A stretch of 64,000 nucleotides of DNA, taken from Acididesulfobacillus acetoxydans. Its GTDB lineage: Bacteria > Bacillota > Desulfitobacteriia > Desulfitobacteriales > Desulfitobacteriaceae. Under the pieces are notes generated by a model. The model had not been told where the DNA came from. It saw only the letters and a list, made by a program, of their open reading frames with translations, and made no database searches. Positions within the stretch are counted from its first letter, which is position 1. Each line of letters begins with the position of its first letter. This document shows positions 1 through 10,370 of the stretch, in pieces. The DNA lies in assembly GCF_902729405.1 (NCBI RefSeq), contig NZ_LR746496.1, forward strand, positions 2,294,001-2,358,000, in the 5' to 3' direction. Position numbers and translations under genes: made by a program.

Positions 1-2
1 AG

Positions 3-1112
3 TACGAAGGGACTTTGTTTTCCGAGAGCCCGTCGAGTGATAAACGCGCCCCGGAAACCCGGGGAACCGTGGGTAATCACGGGGCGAACCGGCGCGCCCA
101 GCAGAAACAAGCCGGCTGCAACGGGACGGATGCTCACCCGCGGCAAAGAAATCACAAGGCGAAGACAGATGCTCACCCGCGGCAAAAAGAAGGTTTTTGG
201 GCACGAAGGAAAGGTAAACCGCGGAAAACCCGGGAACCGCAGGGAAGATTGGCGGGGAATAAGGGAGAAAACTCTGTCGGCTTGCCCCTTCCGCCTACGA
301 AACTGACAACCCTCAAAGGATTTAACCGATATTTCAGGGAAGACTGGCAGGAATTTACTCCGCCGGGGCCGGAAAATTACCCGGAGTTGGGCCGAAACTT
401 TCCTACATATTTCGGCGAAGGCGAGGCCGCGGGGAAGCCCACCCCTGTCATCAAGAGCTTGCACGGTCTGCGGGCTTATTTCCGGGAAGTGGGGAATGAA
501 ACAGCGGCTAAGACAGAGGCACGGGTACATCCGGGGACACAGGAGGTACGTCCGCAGATACAGGCGGAGAAAGATCAGCCGGTCCGGGCGGGCGCACAGC
601 AGCGAATACAGGCGAGGAGGCAGCCGGAGCCCCGGCTCGGGACTGCAAGCGGAATTCCGACGACCGTCAAGATGGAGGTACCTCCGGAAAAACATCCGGA
701 TCCTCTGCCCCAGGGTTCGGACCCGGTAAAAATGACGCCTGTTGCCGAGGACGGTGACGGAGCGGGCGGCAGGGGGGTCAGAATACTGCTTGCCAGGGAA
801 AGGCAGGAAGGCGAGGATGCCAATGACCCGCCGGTAGCCGGTGGGCCGGTGCCCGAGATTTCCGCCACGGCCGAGGGGATCCCTGATCAGGAAGCCCGGC
901 TTTTTCTGGAAGCGGGCAGATTGTTTTTAAAAAGCGGTATGGCCTCGGTGACTTTTTTGCAACGCCGTCTGCAACTGGAGTATGCTCGGGCGGCCGAAAT
1001 CATGGACAAGCTGGAGGAGGAGGGAATTGTCGGGCCTTACGAAGGGAGCAAACCCAGGCGGCTTCTCGTCAGCCCGGCGGAATTTGAAGAGCGGTACGGC
1101 CAGAGGCAGTGA
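3..1112 (+). CDS. FtsK gamma-type winged-helix protein, 5' end open
   Basis: The reading frame is open to the left edge; the first usable start inside is TTG at 15, so the true start may lie outside. Only the last 70 or so residues are recognisable: they match the FtsK gamma domain, the DNA-reading winged helix that recognises KOPS sites, with the family hallmark LQRRL...YARAAEIMDKLEEEGIVGPYEGSK. The preceding 290 residues are low in complexity, rich in R, G, P, E and K, with no Walker motifs, and do not show the end of an FtsK motor. It is therefore either the tail of a very long FtsK with a disordered spacer or a stand-alone gamma-domain protein. Gamma domain call is firm; the rest is unknown. 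Confidence 0.6.
   Translation, partial: YEGTLFSESPSSDKRAPETRGTVGNHGANRRAQQKQAGCNGTDAHPRQRNHKAKTDAHPRQKEGFWARRKGKPRKTREPQGRLAGNKGENSVGLPLPPTKLTTLKGFNRYFREDWQEFTPPGPENYPELGRNFPTYFGEGEAAGKPTPVIKSLHGLRAYFREVGNETAAKTEARVHPGTQEVRPQIQAEKDQPVRAGAQQRIQARRQPEPRLGTASGIPTTVKMEVPPEKHPDPLPQGSDPVKMTPVAEDGDGAGGRGVRILLARERQEGEDANDPPVAGGPVPEISATAEGIPDQEARLFLEAGRLFLKSGMASVTFLQRRLQLEYARAAEIMDKLEEEGIVGPYEGSKPRRLLVSPAEFEERYGQRQ
129..186 (+). repeat. 19-nt direct repeat inside the disordered N-terminus
   Basis: Two copies of GATGCTCACCCGCGGCAAA lie at 129-147 and 168-186, 39 nt apart, so they keep frame and encode DAHPRQ twice. They are part of the low-complexity section of the first gene and resemble the in-frame repeat growth seen in other genes of the window. 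Confidence 0.7.
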
Positions 1113-1208
1113 ACAGACCCGTGAATACATGATATGGATAGAATTGGGGATAATTATAGGGATTGCAAAAAAACATTGCAAAAAACCATGGATCACGGGG
1201 TCGATTCA

Positions 1209-4200
1209 ATGAAACTTAACACAGCCTCTAACCTTATGGATGAACAACCGTTAAAAGATATTGTCCTCAACCACGACGAGCTGATTAAGCACGCTTTTGA
1301 AATCTCCCATTTTCACGCTTTAACGGGCCCGGGCAAGAAAAGGGTTTTCCTGATGCCGCGGGTTTCGGACAACGCACGTTTCTTGCTGAAGGCTCACCGG
1401 GAGGTGAGCGCCTATGTCCAGAGGACTCAAGACATGGTTCCCGCCGCGGAGTGGTTTTTGGATAATTACTATTTGCTGAAAGATCTGCCCCGGGACATCC
1501 GGTTTAACCTCTCCAGGCATTACGAGCGCCAGCTTCCCTGCCTGGCCGGGGGGGTCTTTGCCGGCTATCCGCGGGTCTATGCCCTGATGGTCGAGTTGAT
1601 TGAACACACGGACAGCCTCTTACAGGAAGACAGTTTGAAGGATTTCATCACTACGTACCAAGAGCAGGTTCCCCTTTCCAGCGGTGAACTCTGGGCGATC
1701 CCCACCATGCTGCGGGTAGCCCTGCTGGAAAACGTCCGTCGCCTGGTGGAACAGATTCTGGAGATCCAGAACGAGCGGGATGCGGCGGAGAAATGGCTTG
1801 AACCCTTTCGCAACACCGAGCAGGCGTCCGAAGAGTGGGAGAAAACCCTGGAGCGAGCCGGTCAGCCGGACAGCTATTCTCCCGCTTACGGGGAGCGCCT
1901 CTTAAAGCGCATCAGGGAAATGGGCCTGGACGGGCTTCCTCTTCTGCGTCTGCTCGACCGCTTCATGGCGAAACAGGATACGAACATTGAAAGTCTGTCG
2001 AAATTGGCTCACCAGCAGCAGGCGGCTTGGCAGGTGTCCACGGCGCATGCGATCGGGAGCTTGCGCTTCCTGGGGGCGGAGGATTGGCCCCGCTTTTTTG
2101 AAGAAGTCAGCTTGGTGGAACGGGTGCTTCAGTCCGACCCGGCAGGGGTCTATCCCGAGATGGATTTCGAGTCCCGGGACGCTTACCGCCATGAAGTGGA
2201 ACGACTTTCCCGGCGTTTCACGGTTTCTGAGACGAACGTGGCTCGCAGAGTTTTGGAGCAAGCAAAGTCGGCCGCCGCGCCCGCAAATCACGTGGGCTAT
2301 TATTTGTTGGGTCAAGGCAGGGAAGAGGTGGAAAGGGAGTTTGAACGGGAATGGGGCCCTGTGCACAATATCTTGTGTCAAGTGCGCCATCTGCTTAAGC
2401 GCCGCCCGGCGGCCGTCTATTTTGGCGGTATCCTTGTTCTCACAGCCTGTTTCCTTTATTTGCTTCATATTTACGCGCGCTTTGCCGGCGTTCTCAACCC
2501 GGGGCTGGAGTTTGCGGCTCTCCTTCTGGCCCTGGGGCCGGTGAGCAGTATCGCGATCGTATTGATCAACGGGTTAGTCACCCAGCTTCTGCCCCCCAGT
2601 TATTTACCCAAACTGGACCTGGGCGGGGGGATCCCCGCCCAGCTCAGAACGATGGTGGTCGTGCCCACCCTTTTGCCCAGCGTACGACGGGTACGGGAAC
2701 TCCTGGAACAAATGGAGGTCTACTATCTGGCGAATCAGGACGCCAATTTGCACTTCGCCCTTTTGGGCGATTATACGGACGCTCCGGTGGAGATTGTGCC
2801 CGGGGATAAGGCGATTTTGGAAGCAGCTGTCCGCGGAGTGGAAGATTTGAATGCCAAGTACGGGGAGGGAAGGTTTTTCTTTTTTCACCGGCACCGTTTG
2901 TGGAATGCCCAAGAGGGCGTGTGGCTGGGCTGGGAACGAAAAAGGGGTAAACTGATTGAGTTTAATCGGCTTCTGCGCCGCAGCGGACCGACCAGCTATT
3001 CCACCCAAGTCGGGGACCTGGCTCTTTTGCCCTCAATCAAGTATGTGATTACGTTGGATGCCGATACCCAGCTTTTGCGCGGGACGGCCAAAAAGCTGAT
3101 CGGCGCTTTGGCTCACCCTTTGCAAGCAGCGCGTATGAATGCGGACGGATCACGCGTGCTTAGCGGCTATGGTGTTCTGCAGCCGCGTATAGGGGTCTCT
3201 GTCAGCAGTGCCAACGCTTCCTTTTTCTCCCGGTTGTTTTCGGGAAATGTGGGAATCGATCCGTATACCGCCGCGATTTCCGACGTCTACCAGGATATGT
3301 TCGGTGAGGGCATTTTCACCGGCAAAGGGATTTATGATGTCGATGTCTTTGCCCGTATGACCGGGGATGCCTTCCCGGAAAATACCATCCTCAGCCACGA
3401 TCTCATTGAGGGTATCTATGCTCGGACCGGGCTGGTAACGGATATTGAACTTTTTGACGGCTATCCGGCCAAGGTTCATGCTCACATGCGCCGGCTTCAC
3501 CGCTGGGTGAGGGGAGACTGGCAGGTTGCGTCCTGGCTTTTTCAGCCCTTGCCTTTTGTGGCGAAATGGAAGATCTTTGACAATCTGCGGCGCAGCTTGG
3601 TTGCACCTTTGGAATTTCTGCTCATCGTTCTGGCTTTTGCCGTCTTACCGGGGCAGCCCTGGCTATGGGCCGGGGTCGTCTTATTGGAACTCTTTTTGCC
3701 CATGGTTCTTTGCCTGGGCAACATGTTAGCCAAGCCTAAAGCCCAGCACACGGGTGTCGCTGAAGGGCTGAAAACCGGGTTGGCCCAGTTCTTGGTTCAT
3801 GTTGTGCTGCTGCCCTATACGGCTTACACGATGGCGGACGCGCTGGCGCGCAGCCTGTACCGGCAGCTGGTGAGCCACCGCCATCTTTTGGAATGGGAGA
3901 CGGCGGCGGAAACGGAAAAACGCTTGGGAGCCACCTTGGCGATTTCCTGGTCGCAAATGTGGCCGTCCGTTCTAATGGTTATCGTCGCCGCGGGTCTGGT
4001 TTCGGCGCTAAGTCTATACCGGCTGGCTGCGTTTGCACCTCTGTTTTTGCTCTGGCTCATTTCCCCTTGGGTCGCTCATCGTCTCAGTCTGCCCCTGCCT
4101 CGGGAAGAGGAGGGGCTGAATGCGGCCGAACAGGCGGAGCTGCGCCTGTGGGCTCGCAGAATCTGGGCCTTTTTTGAAGAGTTCGTCGGCCCGGGGGATA

Positions 4201-7200
4201 ACTGGCTCCCCCCTGACAATGTCCAGATCGATCCGCCTAACGGGGTGGCACACCGAACTTCCCCGACAAATATGGGCCTGGCGTTGCTGGCTAATTTGGC
4301 GGCTCGCGACTTGGGCTATGTTTCCCTGCAAACCTTTTTCGAGCGGTTGGAACAGACCCTCGAGAGCATGGAGAGCTTGGAACAGTGGCACGGTCATCTC
4401 TACAATTGGTATAACACGGTGCAAAAGACCCCGCTCCTTCCGCGCTATGTATCTACTGTGGACAGCGGCAACCTGGCTCTCTATCTCTTGACATTAAAGC
4501 AAGGGATTGAGGAGATCCTGACTCTTCCGGTACTGCCGCATAGTTTGCTGACAGGCTTGGCGGATACGTACAAGCTATATAGGCGCGAGGCGGACAGGGA
4601 CGGTAAGGCAGCCGTGGAAGCCGAAGAAGAATTCTCTGCAGCGCTGGAGGGCCTCCTCAAACGGCCGGAAGCGGAGGTGACTCTGGCAGAGTGGTTGGAC
4701 TTGTTGGCTAAATGGCAGTCCGGCACCGCGGCGGGCGGAGAAAGACCGACGGGTGTCGGAGAAAAACAGCCGGGTGCCGAAGAAAGACCGACGGGTGCCG
4801 AAGAAAAACAGCCGGGTGTCGGAGAAAAACAGCCGGGTGCCGGAGAAAAGCAGCCGGGTGTCGGAGAAAAGCAGCCGGGTGTCGGAGAAAAGCAGCCGGG
4901 TGTCGGAGAAAAACAGCCGGGTGCCGGAGAAGTCGCTTGTTCCGAAACGGCCCCGGAGCTTAAAGGCTCCGCGGCGGATGAAGAGGAAGACAAAGACTTT
5001 GCCGCCGAAACCCCTTATTGGGCGCGACGCCTCTCCCGCATGGTGGAAGGATTGCGCGGCGAAATCTCCGCCTTTTACCCTTGGCTGGGCCGGGAAGATG
5101 AACTGACCGAGGCAGACGGGGAGATGTTGCAAAACGTATGGCCGGGCCTGACCGTCCGGGAGCTTAGGGATGCCTATGCTCGCTTGGCCTCTAAAGGCTC
5201 AGAGGCCTTGCGCGGGTTTGTCCGGCAAGGGGCGGCTGCGCTCGACCGGATGTCCGGCCAAGCCGCCAAGCAGCGGGAACGCCTGCGGTCGATGGCGGAC
5301 GCCATAGATTTTAAGCCGCTTTATGATGAGCAGAGGCAGCTTTTTTCCATCGGTTTTCGTTGTCAGGATGGGGTCCTGGACAAATCTTACTATGATCTCC
5401 TCGCCTCGGAAGCGCGTCAAGCCAGCTTTATTGCCATTGCCAAAGGAGACGTGCCTCAAAGTCATTGGTTTCGCTTGGGAAGAAATCTCACCAAAGTCAG
5501 AAGGCAGCGGGCACTCGTCTCTTGGAGCGGCACGATGTTTGAGTTTCTCATGCCTCTTCTAGTCATGAAGGATTATGAGGGAACTCTATTGGACCAAACG
5601 TACCGGACTGTGGTCAGTGTGCAAAAAGCTTACGGGGACGAGCACAAAATTCCTTGGGGTATCTCCGAGTCAGGCTTTTACGCTTTCGACGCTCAACTCA
5701 ATTATCAATACAAGGCCTGCGGGGTTCCGGGCCTCGGCTTGAAGCGCGGGTTGATCCAGGATCTAGTGGTCGCCCCCTACGCGACTTTCCTCAGCTTAAT
5801 GGTTCAGCCGAAAGAAAGTATGGCTAACCTGGTCCGGATGGAGAGGGAAGGTTACTCCGGGCGTTACGGCCTTTACGAAGCAATCGACTATACCCCCGAA
5901 CGCCTGGCGGCCGGGGAAACCCACCGGGTTGTGCAAAGCTACATGGCTCATCACCAAGGCATGAGCTTTTTGGCCTTGACCAATGTTTTGCTGGACAACG
6001 TCCTGCCTAAACGCCTCCATGCCGACGCTTTGATCCAGTCTTCCGAGCTTTTGCTTCAGGAGCGGATTCCGGGCAAAACGGCACTCACCCCGCAGCCGGA
6101 GGAACAGGCCGTTACCTATGAAATCAAACACTCTCTGCCGACGGAGGATAAACGGGTCTTGACTTTGACGACGGCCCAGACGGGTATTCCGGTGGTTCAC
6201 TTCGTTTCCAACGGGCAATACTCTGTGATGCTGACGAATGCCGGTTCGGGTTTCAGCCGCTGGGGAGATATCGCGGTGTCACGCTGGCGTGAAGATGCTA
6301 CCAGAGATCATTGGGGGATGTATTTCTACATTCAGAACCTCAATTCCGGCAATGCTTGGTCAGCTACCCATCAGCCCTGGGGGGACAGCGGAGAAGATTA
6401 CAAAGTTGCTTATGCGCCAGACAAAGTGGAGTTCAGCCGACGGGACGGAAATATCACTACGCGCACGGAAATCGTGGTCTCACCGGAAGACCCGGTGGAG
6501 ATCCGGCGTCTCAGTCTGGCCAACGATAGCCGGCATAGCCGCACCTTGGAAATCACGAGTTACTTTGAATGTGTCTTGGCCCGGACGAGTGAGGATCTGG
6601 CTCACCCGGCTTTTGGCAACCTTTTCATTCAGACGGAGTATTCTCACCGGGCCTTACTCGCCACCCGGAGACCGCGGCGTGAGGCCCAAAAACGCCTCTG
6701 GCTCATGCATACGCTGGCTCTGGAAGGGGAAGCCGTCGGCGGCTTGGAGTATGAAACTGACCGGGCCCGTTTTATCGGAAGGGGCAGGACTCTGGCCCGC
6801 CCTCAGGCCTTGGAACCGAATCAACCCCTGTCGGACACGGTTGGCCAGGTGCTCGACCCGATCATGAGTTTACGGCAAAGAGTCCTGGTCCGCCCCGGTC
6901 AAACCGTCAAGGTTTCTTTTGCGGTCGGCGTCGCCGAAAGCAGGGAGGAAGCCGTCCGTTTGGCGGAGAAATACCGCAGCCCTGCGGCGGTCAGCCGGGC
7001 GCATGAATTGGCCTGGACGTACAGCCAGATGGAACTGAGGCATCTCAATCTCTCTGCGAGTCAAGCTAACGAGGCACTGAGCCTTGCGGCTCACCTGGTC
7101 TATAACAGCCCGGTACGGCGGGAGCACCAAGAGGCGTTGGCCCGGAACGTCAAAGGACAGTCTGCCCTCTGGCCCTACGCCATTTCGGGGGACCTTCCCA

Positions 7201-10200
7201 TCGTGCTCGTGCGGGTGCAGGAATTTTGCCAGACAGACCTCGTCCGGGATTGTCTGCGGATGCATGAATACTGGCGTCTAAAGGGTTTGATCGTTGATTT
7301 GGTGATTCTCAATGAGGATGAAAGCGGGTATGTCCAGAGTTTCCAGGATACCTTACGGGATCTGATCGCCGTGGGACATGGGAGAGAGTTGGTAAACCGA
7401 GCAGGCGGAGTGTTTCTCCTGCAGAAGAAACACCTTCCGGAGGAAGACCTTACCTTGTTGTTGACGGCTGCGCGTATCGTTCTCTCCGGGGAGGCGGGCT
7501 CCTGCTCTTTGCAGCTGCGCAGGAAAAGTAAGGCCGCGGCCGCCAGGGAGAACGAACATCAGGACGGAAACAGGTTGGAAAAGCCCGGGCCGGGGAGATC
7601 GGGTTGGGCTCCCGGCCTCGACCTGGGCACAGGCTATATGGCCAGTCAGTGGTCAGAGCGGGACCTTGGCGCCGTTTCGGCCGGAAGCGGGGATAAGCGG
7701 GCTCCGGAAGATACCACTTCCTCTAAACAGAAGCTATCCCGCCCAGAACGGGATGTATTCGTTTCCAAGCGGGAGCCAGCCGTTTTCAAGCGAGACCCGT
7801 CCGCTGTTAACCGGGAACGCTCGGATTCCGACCGGGAACGTTTCGCTTCCAACCGGGAACTATTCTCTCCGAAACGGGAAACACCCGTTTCCGGCTTTGG
7901 GGTCGCTGTTTCCGGCTCAGACGCCTCCGGTTTCTCTGACGCCCGCTCATCGGGGACTCTGCCGGCGGATCTGCTCTACGGCAACGGGTATGGCGGATTT
8001 CGGGCCGGGACACGCGAATACTTGATTGAACTCAGGCCCGGCACCCAAACTCCTTTGCCCTGGCTCAACGTCATTGCCAACCCCAGGTTCGGTTGCCAAG
8101 TTTCGGAGTCGGGAGCGGGGTACACTTGGGCTGAAAATAGCCGGGAAAATAAACTGACCCCCTGGTCCAACGATCCTATCCAAGATCCTCCGGGCGAAGT
8201 GTTATACCTGCAGGACGAACTCAGCGGCAAACTGTGGTCTCCCACCCCGGCTCCTATCCGGGACGGCGGACGCTACCTCGTTCGGCATGGTCAGGGCTAT
8301 ACGGTCTTTCACCATGTCAGTGAGGATTTGGAACAGGAATTGCTGCTCTTTGTGCCCGCGGATGATCCGGTCAAAATAGTCCGCCTGACTTTGCGCAATC
8401 TGGCGGCGGCCGAGCGCCGTCTTAAAGCGACCTATTATGCGGAGATGGTTTTGGGGGTAGCGCGGGAGCTAACGGCTCCTTACTTGGTGACAGAATACGG
8501 CGAGGAGGAGGAGGTTCTTTGGGTCCGCAACACGTACCAGGAAGAATTCAGCGGGCGTGAGGCTTTTCTGGCAGGGTTTGGCGGCAAGGTCGTCTCCTGC
8601 AGCGGTGATCGGACCGAATTCATCGGCAGAAACGGCAGCCTTGCAAATCCGCGAGGGCTCGGTTTGTCCCATTTGTCCGGCGGCGTGGGAGCGGGGCTTG
8701 ATCCTTGTGCGGCTCTGCAGTTGGAACTACTCGTCGGGCCCCGGGGAGAACAAACGGTTTTCTTTTTTCTGGGGGAAGGGGAGAATCGGGAGCAGGTGCG
8801 GTCGGTTCTGCAAAAGTATCGGGATCCTCAGCGGGTTGAGAAGGCCCTGGCAGAGGTCAAAGAATTCTGGAGTACGCTTAGCGGCAGGATTCAGGTGCAT
8901 ACTCCGGATCAGTCCCTGGATCTGCTGCTCAACAGCTGGCTCCTTTATCAGACGGTAGCTTGTCGCCTTTGGGCCCGAACGGCTTTTTATCAGTCAGGCG
9001 GGGCCTATGGCTTCCGGGATCAGCTTCAGGACGTCATGGCTTTAGCCGTCGTGGCTCCGGAACAGACCCGTGCTCAAATTCTCAAGCATTGTGCTCATCA
9101 ATTCAAAGAGGGGGATGTCCAGCACTGGTGGCATGCGGAACGCGGCAAGGGCATACGTACCCGTTGTTCCGATGATTTCCTTTGGCTCCCGTTCGTGACG
9201 GCCGATTATTTGGAGCACAGCGGGGATTACGGGCTTCTCGAAGAACGCGTGACCTTTTTGGAGGATGCGCCCCTGGCGGAGGAAGAAGATGAACGTTATT
9301 CCGTTCCCCGGGTTTCCGAGGAAGAGGGAAGTGTCTATGAGCACTGCCTGCGTGCCATCGAACACGGCTTGCGTTTCGGGGCACACGGCCTGCCCCTTAT
9401 CGGCTCCGGGGACTGGAATGACGGTTTCAACCGGATAGGCCGTTGGGGAAAAGGAGAGAGTGTTTGGCTGGGGTGGTTCCTCTATCTCACCCTGCAACGC
9501 TTTAGTGCGGTTTGTGCCAGGAAGTCGGATGAAAAACGGGAAGAACGTTACCTCAGGATCGCGGAAGAACTGCGGGAACACTTGGAGCGTGAGGGTTGGG
9601 ACGGGGGCTGGTACCGCAGGGCCTACTTTGACGACGGAACGCCTTTGGGTTCGGCGGCCGGCGAGGAATGTCAAATTGACGCGCTGGCTCAGTCCTGGGC
9701 AGTTATTTCCGGAGCGGCGAGAGCCAGCCGGCAGGCGGACGCCATGTTGGCGCTGGAGCACTATCTCTGGCGGCGGGAGGAAGGAATCCTTCTTCTCCTC
9801 ACCCCTCCTTTTGATCACGCTGACAAGGATCCGGGTTACATTAAAGGGTATGTTCCGGGAGTACGCGAAAACGGCGGACAGTATACCCATGGTGCCATTT
9901 GGGCGGTCCTTGCCTACTGCGGGATGGGGGACGGGGACAGGGCCTATGAATTGTTCCAGATGCTCAACCCGATTAATCACTCCCGGACGGAGGGTGAGGC
10001 GAACCACTACAAGACAGAACCCTATGTGATGACGGCGGATGTTTATGCGATGCATCCGCATGCCGGGCGCGGCGGCTGGAGCTGGTATACGGGGTCGGCC
10101 GGCTGGATGTACCAGGCGGGACTGGAAGGGATCCTCGGCTTCCGCCTGGCCGGAGACGAGCTCACTCTGGACCCGTGCCTGCCCAGGCGGTGGGACGGAT

Positions 10201-10370
10201 TTTCCCTGGAATATCGTCATGGCCGGACGCTGTACCGAATTGAGGCGGAAAACCCGGACGGCAATATGCGCGGGGTGAAAGAGCAATTTCTCGACGGCAA
10301 GACCGTCGCCCAAGGCGCCATCAAACTGGTGGACGATGGGGAAGTGCATGAGATCAAGCTGAGGCTTTAG
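1209..10370 (+). CDS. Cyclic beta-1,2-glucan synthase-like GT84/GH94 protein
   Basis: A 3053-residue membrane protein of the NdvB/ChvB family, which polymerises glucose from UDP-glucose and trims and cyclises the chain by phosphorolysis. From the ATG at 1209 (weak GGGG site; ATG at 1134 is also in frame): helical N-terminal part, membrane segments near 405-475, a GT84 glycosyltransferase with LDADTQ (D617) and the HRWVRGDW box near 764, further membrane segments near 800-860 and 930-990, then two beta-sandwich parts and a C-terminal GH94 (alpha/alpha)6 barrel with GSGDWNDG (D2735, D2738). The family is normally about 2800 residues; the excess is explained by two heptad-repeat inserts at 1177-1239 and 2181-2229 plus flanking disorder. 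Stands alone. Family call is secure; ring product in a Gram-positive is inferred. Confidence 0.9.
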   Translation: MKLNTASNLMDEQPLKDIVLNHDELIKHAFEISHFHALTGPGKKRVFLMPRVSDNARFLLKAHREVSAYVQRTQDMVPAAEWFLDNYYLLKDLPRDIRFNLSRHYERQLPCLAGGVFAGYPRVYALMVELIEHTDSLLQEDSLKDFITTYQEQVPLSSGELWAIPTMLRVALLENVRRLVEQILEIQNERDAAEKWLEPFRNTEQASEEWEKTLERAGQPDSYSPAYGERLLKRIREMGLDGLPLLRLLDRFMAKQDTNIESLSKLAHQQQAAWQVSTAHAIGSLRFLGAEDWPRFFEEVSLVERVLQSDPAGVYPEMDFESRDAYRHEVERLSRRFTVSETNVARRVLEQAKSAAAPANHVGYYLLGQGREEVEREFEREWGPVHNILCQVRHLLKRRPAAVYFGGILVLTACFLYLLHIYARFAGVLNPGLEFAALLLALGPVSSIAIVLINGLVTQLLPPSYLPKLDLGGGIPAQLRTMVVVPTLLPSVRRVRELLEQMEVYYLANQDANLHFALLGDYTDAPVEIVPGDKAILEAAVRGVEDLNAKYGEGRFFFFHRHRLWNAQEGVWLGWERKRGKLIEFNRLLRRSGPTSYSTQVGDLALLPSIKYVITLDADTQLLRGTAKKLIGALAHPLQAARMNADGSRVLSGYGVLQPRIGVSVSSANASFFSRLFSGNVGIDPYTAAISDVYQDMFGEGIFTGKGIYDVDVFARMTGDAFPENTILSHDLIEGIYARTGLVTDIELFDGYPAKVHAHMRRLHRWVRGDWQVASWLFQPLPFVAKWKIFDNLRRSLVAPLEFLLIVLAFAVLPGQPWLWAGVVLLELFLPMVLCLGNMLAKPKAQHTGVAEGLKTGLAQFLVHVVLLPYTAYTMADALARSLYRQLVSHRHLLEWETAAETEKRLGATLAISWSQMWPSVLMVIVAAGLVSALSLYRLAAFAPLFLLWLISPWVAHRLSLPLPREEEGLNAAEQAELRLWARRIWAFFEEFVGPGDNWLPPDNVQIDPPNGVAHRTSPTNMGLALLANLAARDLGYVSLQTFFERLEQTLESMESLEQWHGHLYNWYNTVQKTPLLPRYVSTVDSGNLALYLLTLKQGIEEILTLPVLPHSLLTGLADTYKLYRREADRDGKAAVEAEEEFSAALEGLLKRPEAEVTLAEWLDLLAKWQSGTAAGGERPTGVGEKQPGAEERPTGAEEKQPGVGEKQPGAGEKQPGVGEKQPGVGEKQPGVGEKQPGAGEVACSETAPELKGSAADEEEDKDFAAETPYWARRLSRMVEGLRGEISAFYPWLGREDELTEADGEMLQNVWPGLTVRELRDAYARLASKGSEALRGFVRQGAAALDRMSGQAAKQRERLRSMADAIDFKPLYDEQRQLFSIGFRCQDGVLDKSYYDLLASEARQASFIAIAKGDVPQSHWFRLGRNLTKVRRQRALVSWSGTMFEFLMPLLVMKDYEGTLLDQTYRTVVSVQKAYGDEHKIPWGISESGFYAFDAQLNYQYKACGVPGLGLKRGLIQDLVVAPYATFLSLMVQPKESMANLVRMEREGYSGRYGLYEAIDYTPERLAAGETHRVVQSYMAHHQGMSFLALTNVLLDNVLPKRLHADALIQSSELLLQERIPGKTALTPQPEEQAVTYEIKHSLPTEDKRVLTLTTAQTGIPVVHFVSNGQYSVMLTNAGSGFSRWGDIAVSRWREDATRDHWGMYFYIQNLNSGNAWSATHQPWGDSGEDYKVAYAPDKVEFSRRDGNITTRTEIVVSPEDPVEIRRLSLANDSRHSRTLEITSYFECVLARTSEDLAHPAFGNLFIQTEYSHRALLATRRPRREAQKRLWLMHTLALEGEAVGGLEYETDRARFIGRGRTLARPQALEPNQPLSDTVGQVLDPIMSLRQRVLVRPGQTVKVSFAVGVAESREEAVRLAEKYRSPAAVSRAHELAWTYSQMELRHLNLSASQANEALSLAAHLVYNSPVRREHQEALARNVKGQSALWPYAISGDLPIVLVRVQEFCQTDLVRDCLRMHEYWRLKGLIVDLVILNEDESGYVQSFQDTLRDLIAVGHGRELVNRAGGVFLLQKKHLPEEDLTLLLTAARIVLSGEAGSCSLQLRRKSKAAAARENEHQDGNRLEKPGPGRSGWAPGLDLGTGYMASQWSERDLGAVSAGSGDKRAPEDTTSSKQKLSRPERDVFVSKREPAVFKRDPSAVNRERSDSDRERFASNRELFSPKRETPVSGFGVAVSGSDASGFSDARSSGTLPADLLYGNGYGGFRAGTREYLIELRPGTQTPLPWLNVIANPRFGCQVSESGAGYTWAENSRENKLTPWSNDPIQDPPGEVLYLQDELSGKLWSPTPAPIRDGGRYLVRHGQGYTVFHHVSEDLEQELLLFVPADDPVKIVRLTLRNLAAAERRLKATYYAEMVLGVARELTAPYLVTEYGEEEEVLWVRNTYQEEFSGREAFLAGFGGKVVSCSGDRTEFIGRNGSLANPRGLGLSHLSGGVGAGLDPCAALQLELLVGPRGEQTVFFFLGEGENREQVRSVLQKYRDPQRVEKALAEVKEFWSTLSGRIQVHTPDQSLDLLLNSWLLYQTVACRLWARTAFYQSGGAYGFRDQLQDVMALAVVAPEQTRAQILKHCAHQFKEGDVQHWWHAERGKGIRTRCSDDFLWLPFVTADYLEHSGDYGLLEERVTFLEDAPLAEEEDERYSVPRVSEEEGSVYEHCLRAIEHGLRFGAHGLPLIGSGDWNDGFNRIGRWGKGESVWLGWFLYLTLQRFSAVCARKSDEKREERYLRIAEELREHLEREGWDGGWYRRAYFDDGTPLGSAAGEECQIDALAQSWAVISGAARASRQADAMLALEHYLWRREEGILLLLTPPFDHADKDPGYIKGYVPGVRENGGQYTHGAIWAVLAYCGMGDGDRAYELFQMLNPINHSRTEGEANHYKTEPYVMTADVYAMHPHAGRGGWSWYTGSAGWMYQAGLEGILGFRLAGDELTLDPCLPRRWDGFSLEYRHGRTLYRIEAENPDGNMRGVKEQFLDGKTVAQGAIKLVDDGEVHEIKLRL
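4737..4925 (+). repeat. 21-nt tandem repeat, 9 units (GEKQPGV heptads)
   Basis: Nine contiguous 21-nt units encode GERPTGV/GEKQPGV/GEKQPGA-type heptapeptides inside the glucan synthase gene. Copies are nearly identical in DNA, especially the last five, which indicates recent slippage or unequal exchange. It lies in a hydrophilic linker between the membrane domain and the first GH94-like part. Confidence 0.95.
7749..7895 (+). repeat. 21-nt tandem repeat, 7 degenerate units (R-E/D heptads)
   Basis: Seven 21-nt units begin with CGG/CGA-GAx codons and encode heptads such as REPAVFK, RDPSAVN, RERSDSD, RERFASN, RELFSPK. Units are more diverged than in the upstream repeat of the same gene but keep the same period. 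It sits in a second linker before the C-terminal catalytic part. Confidence 0.85.
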
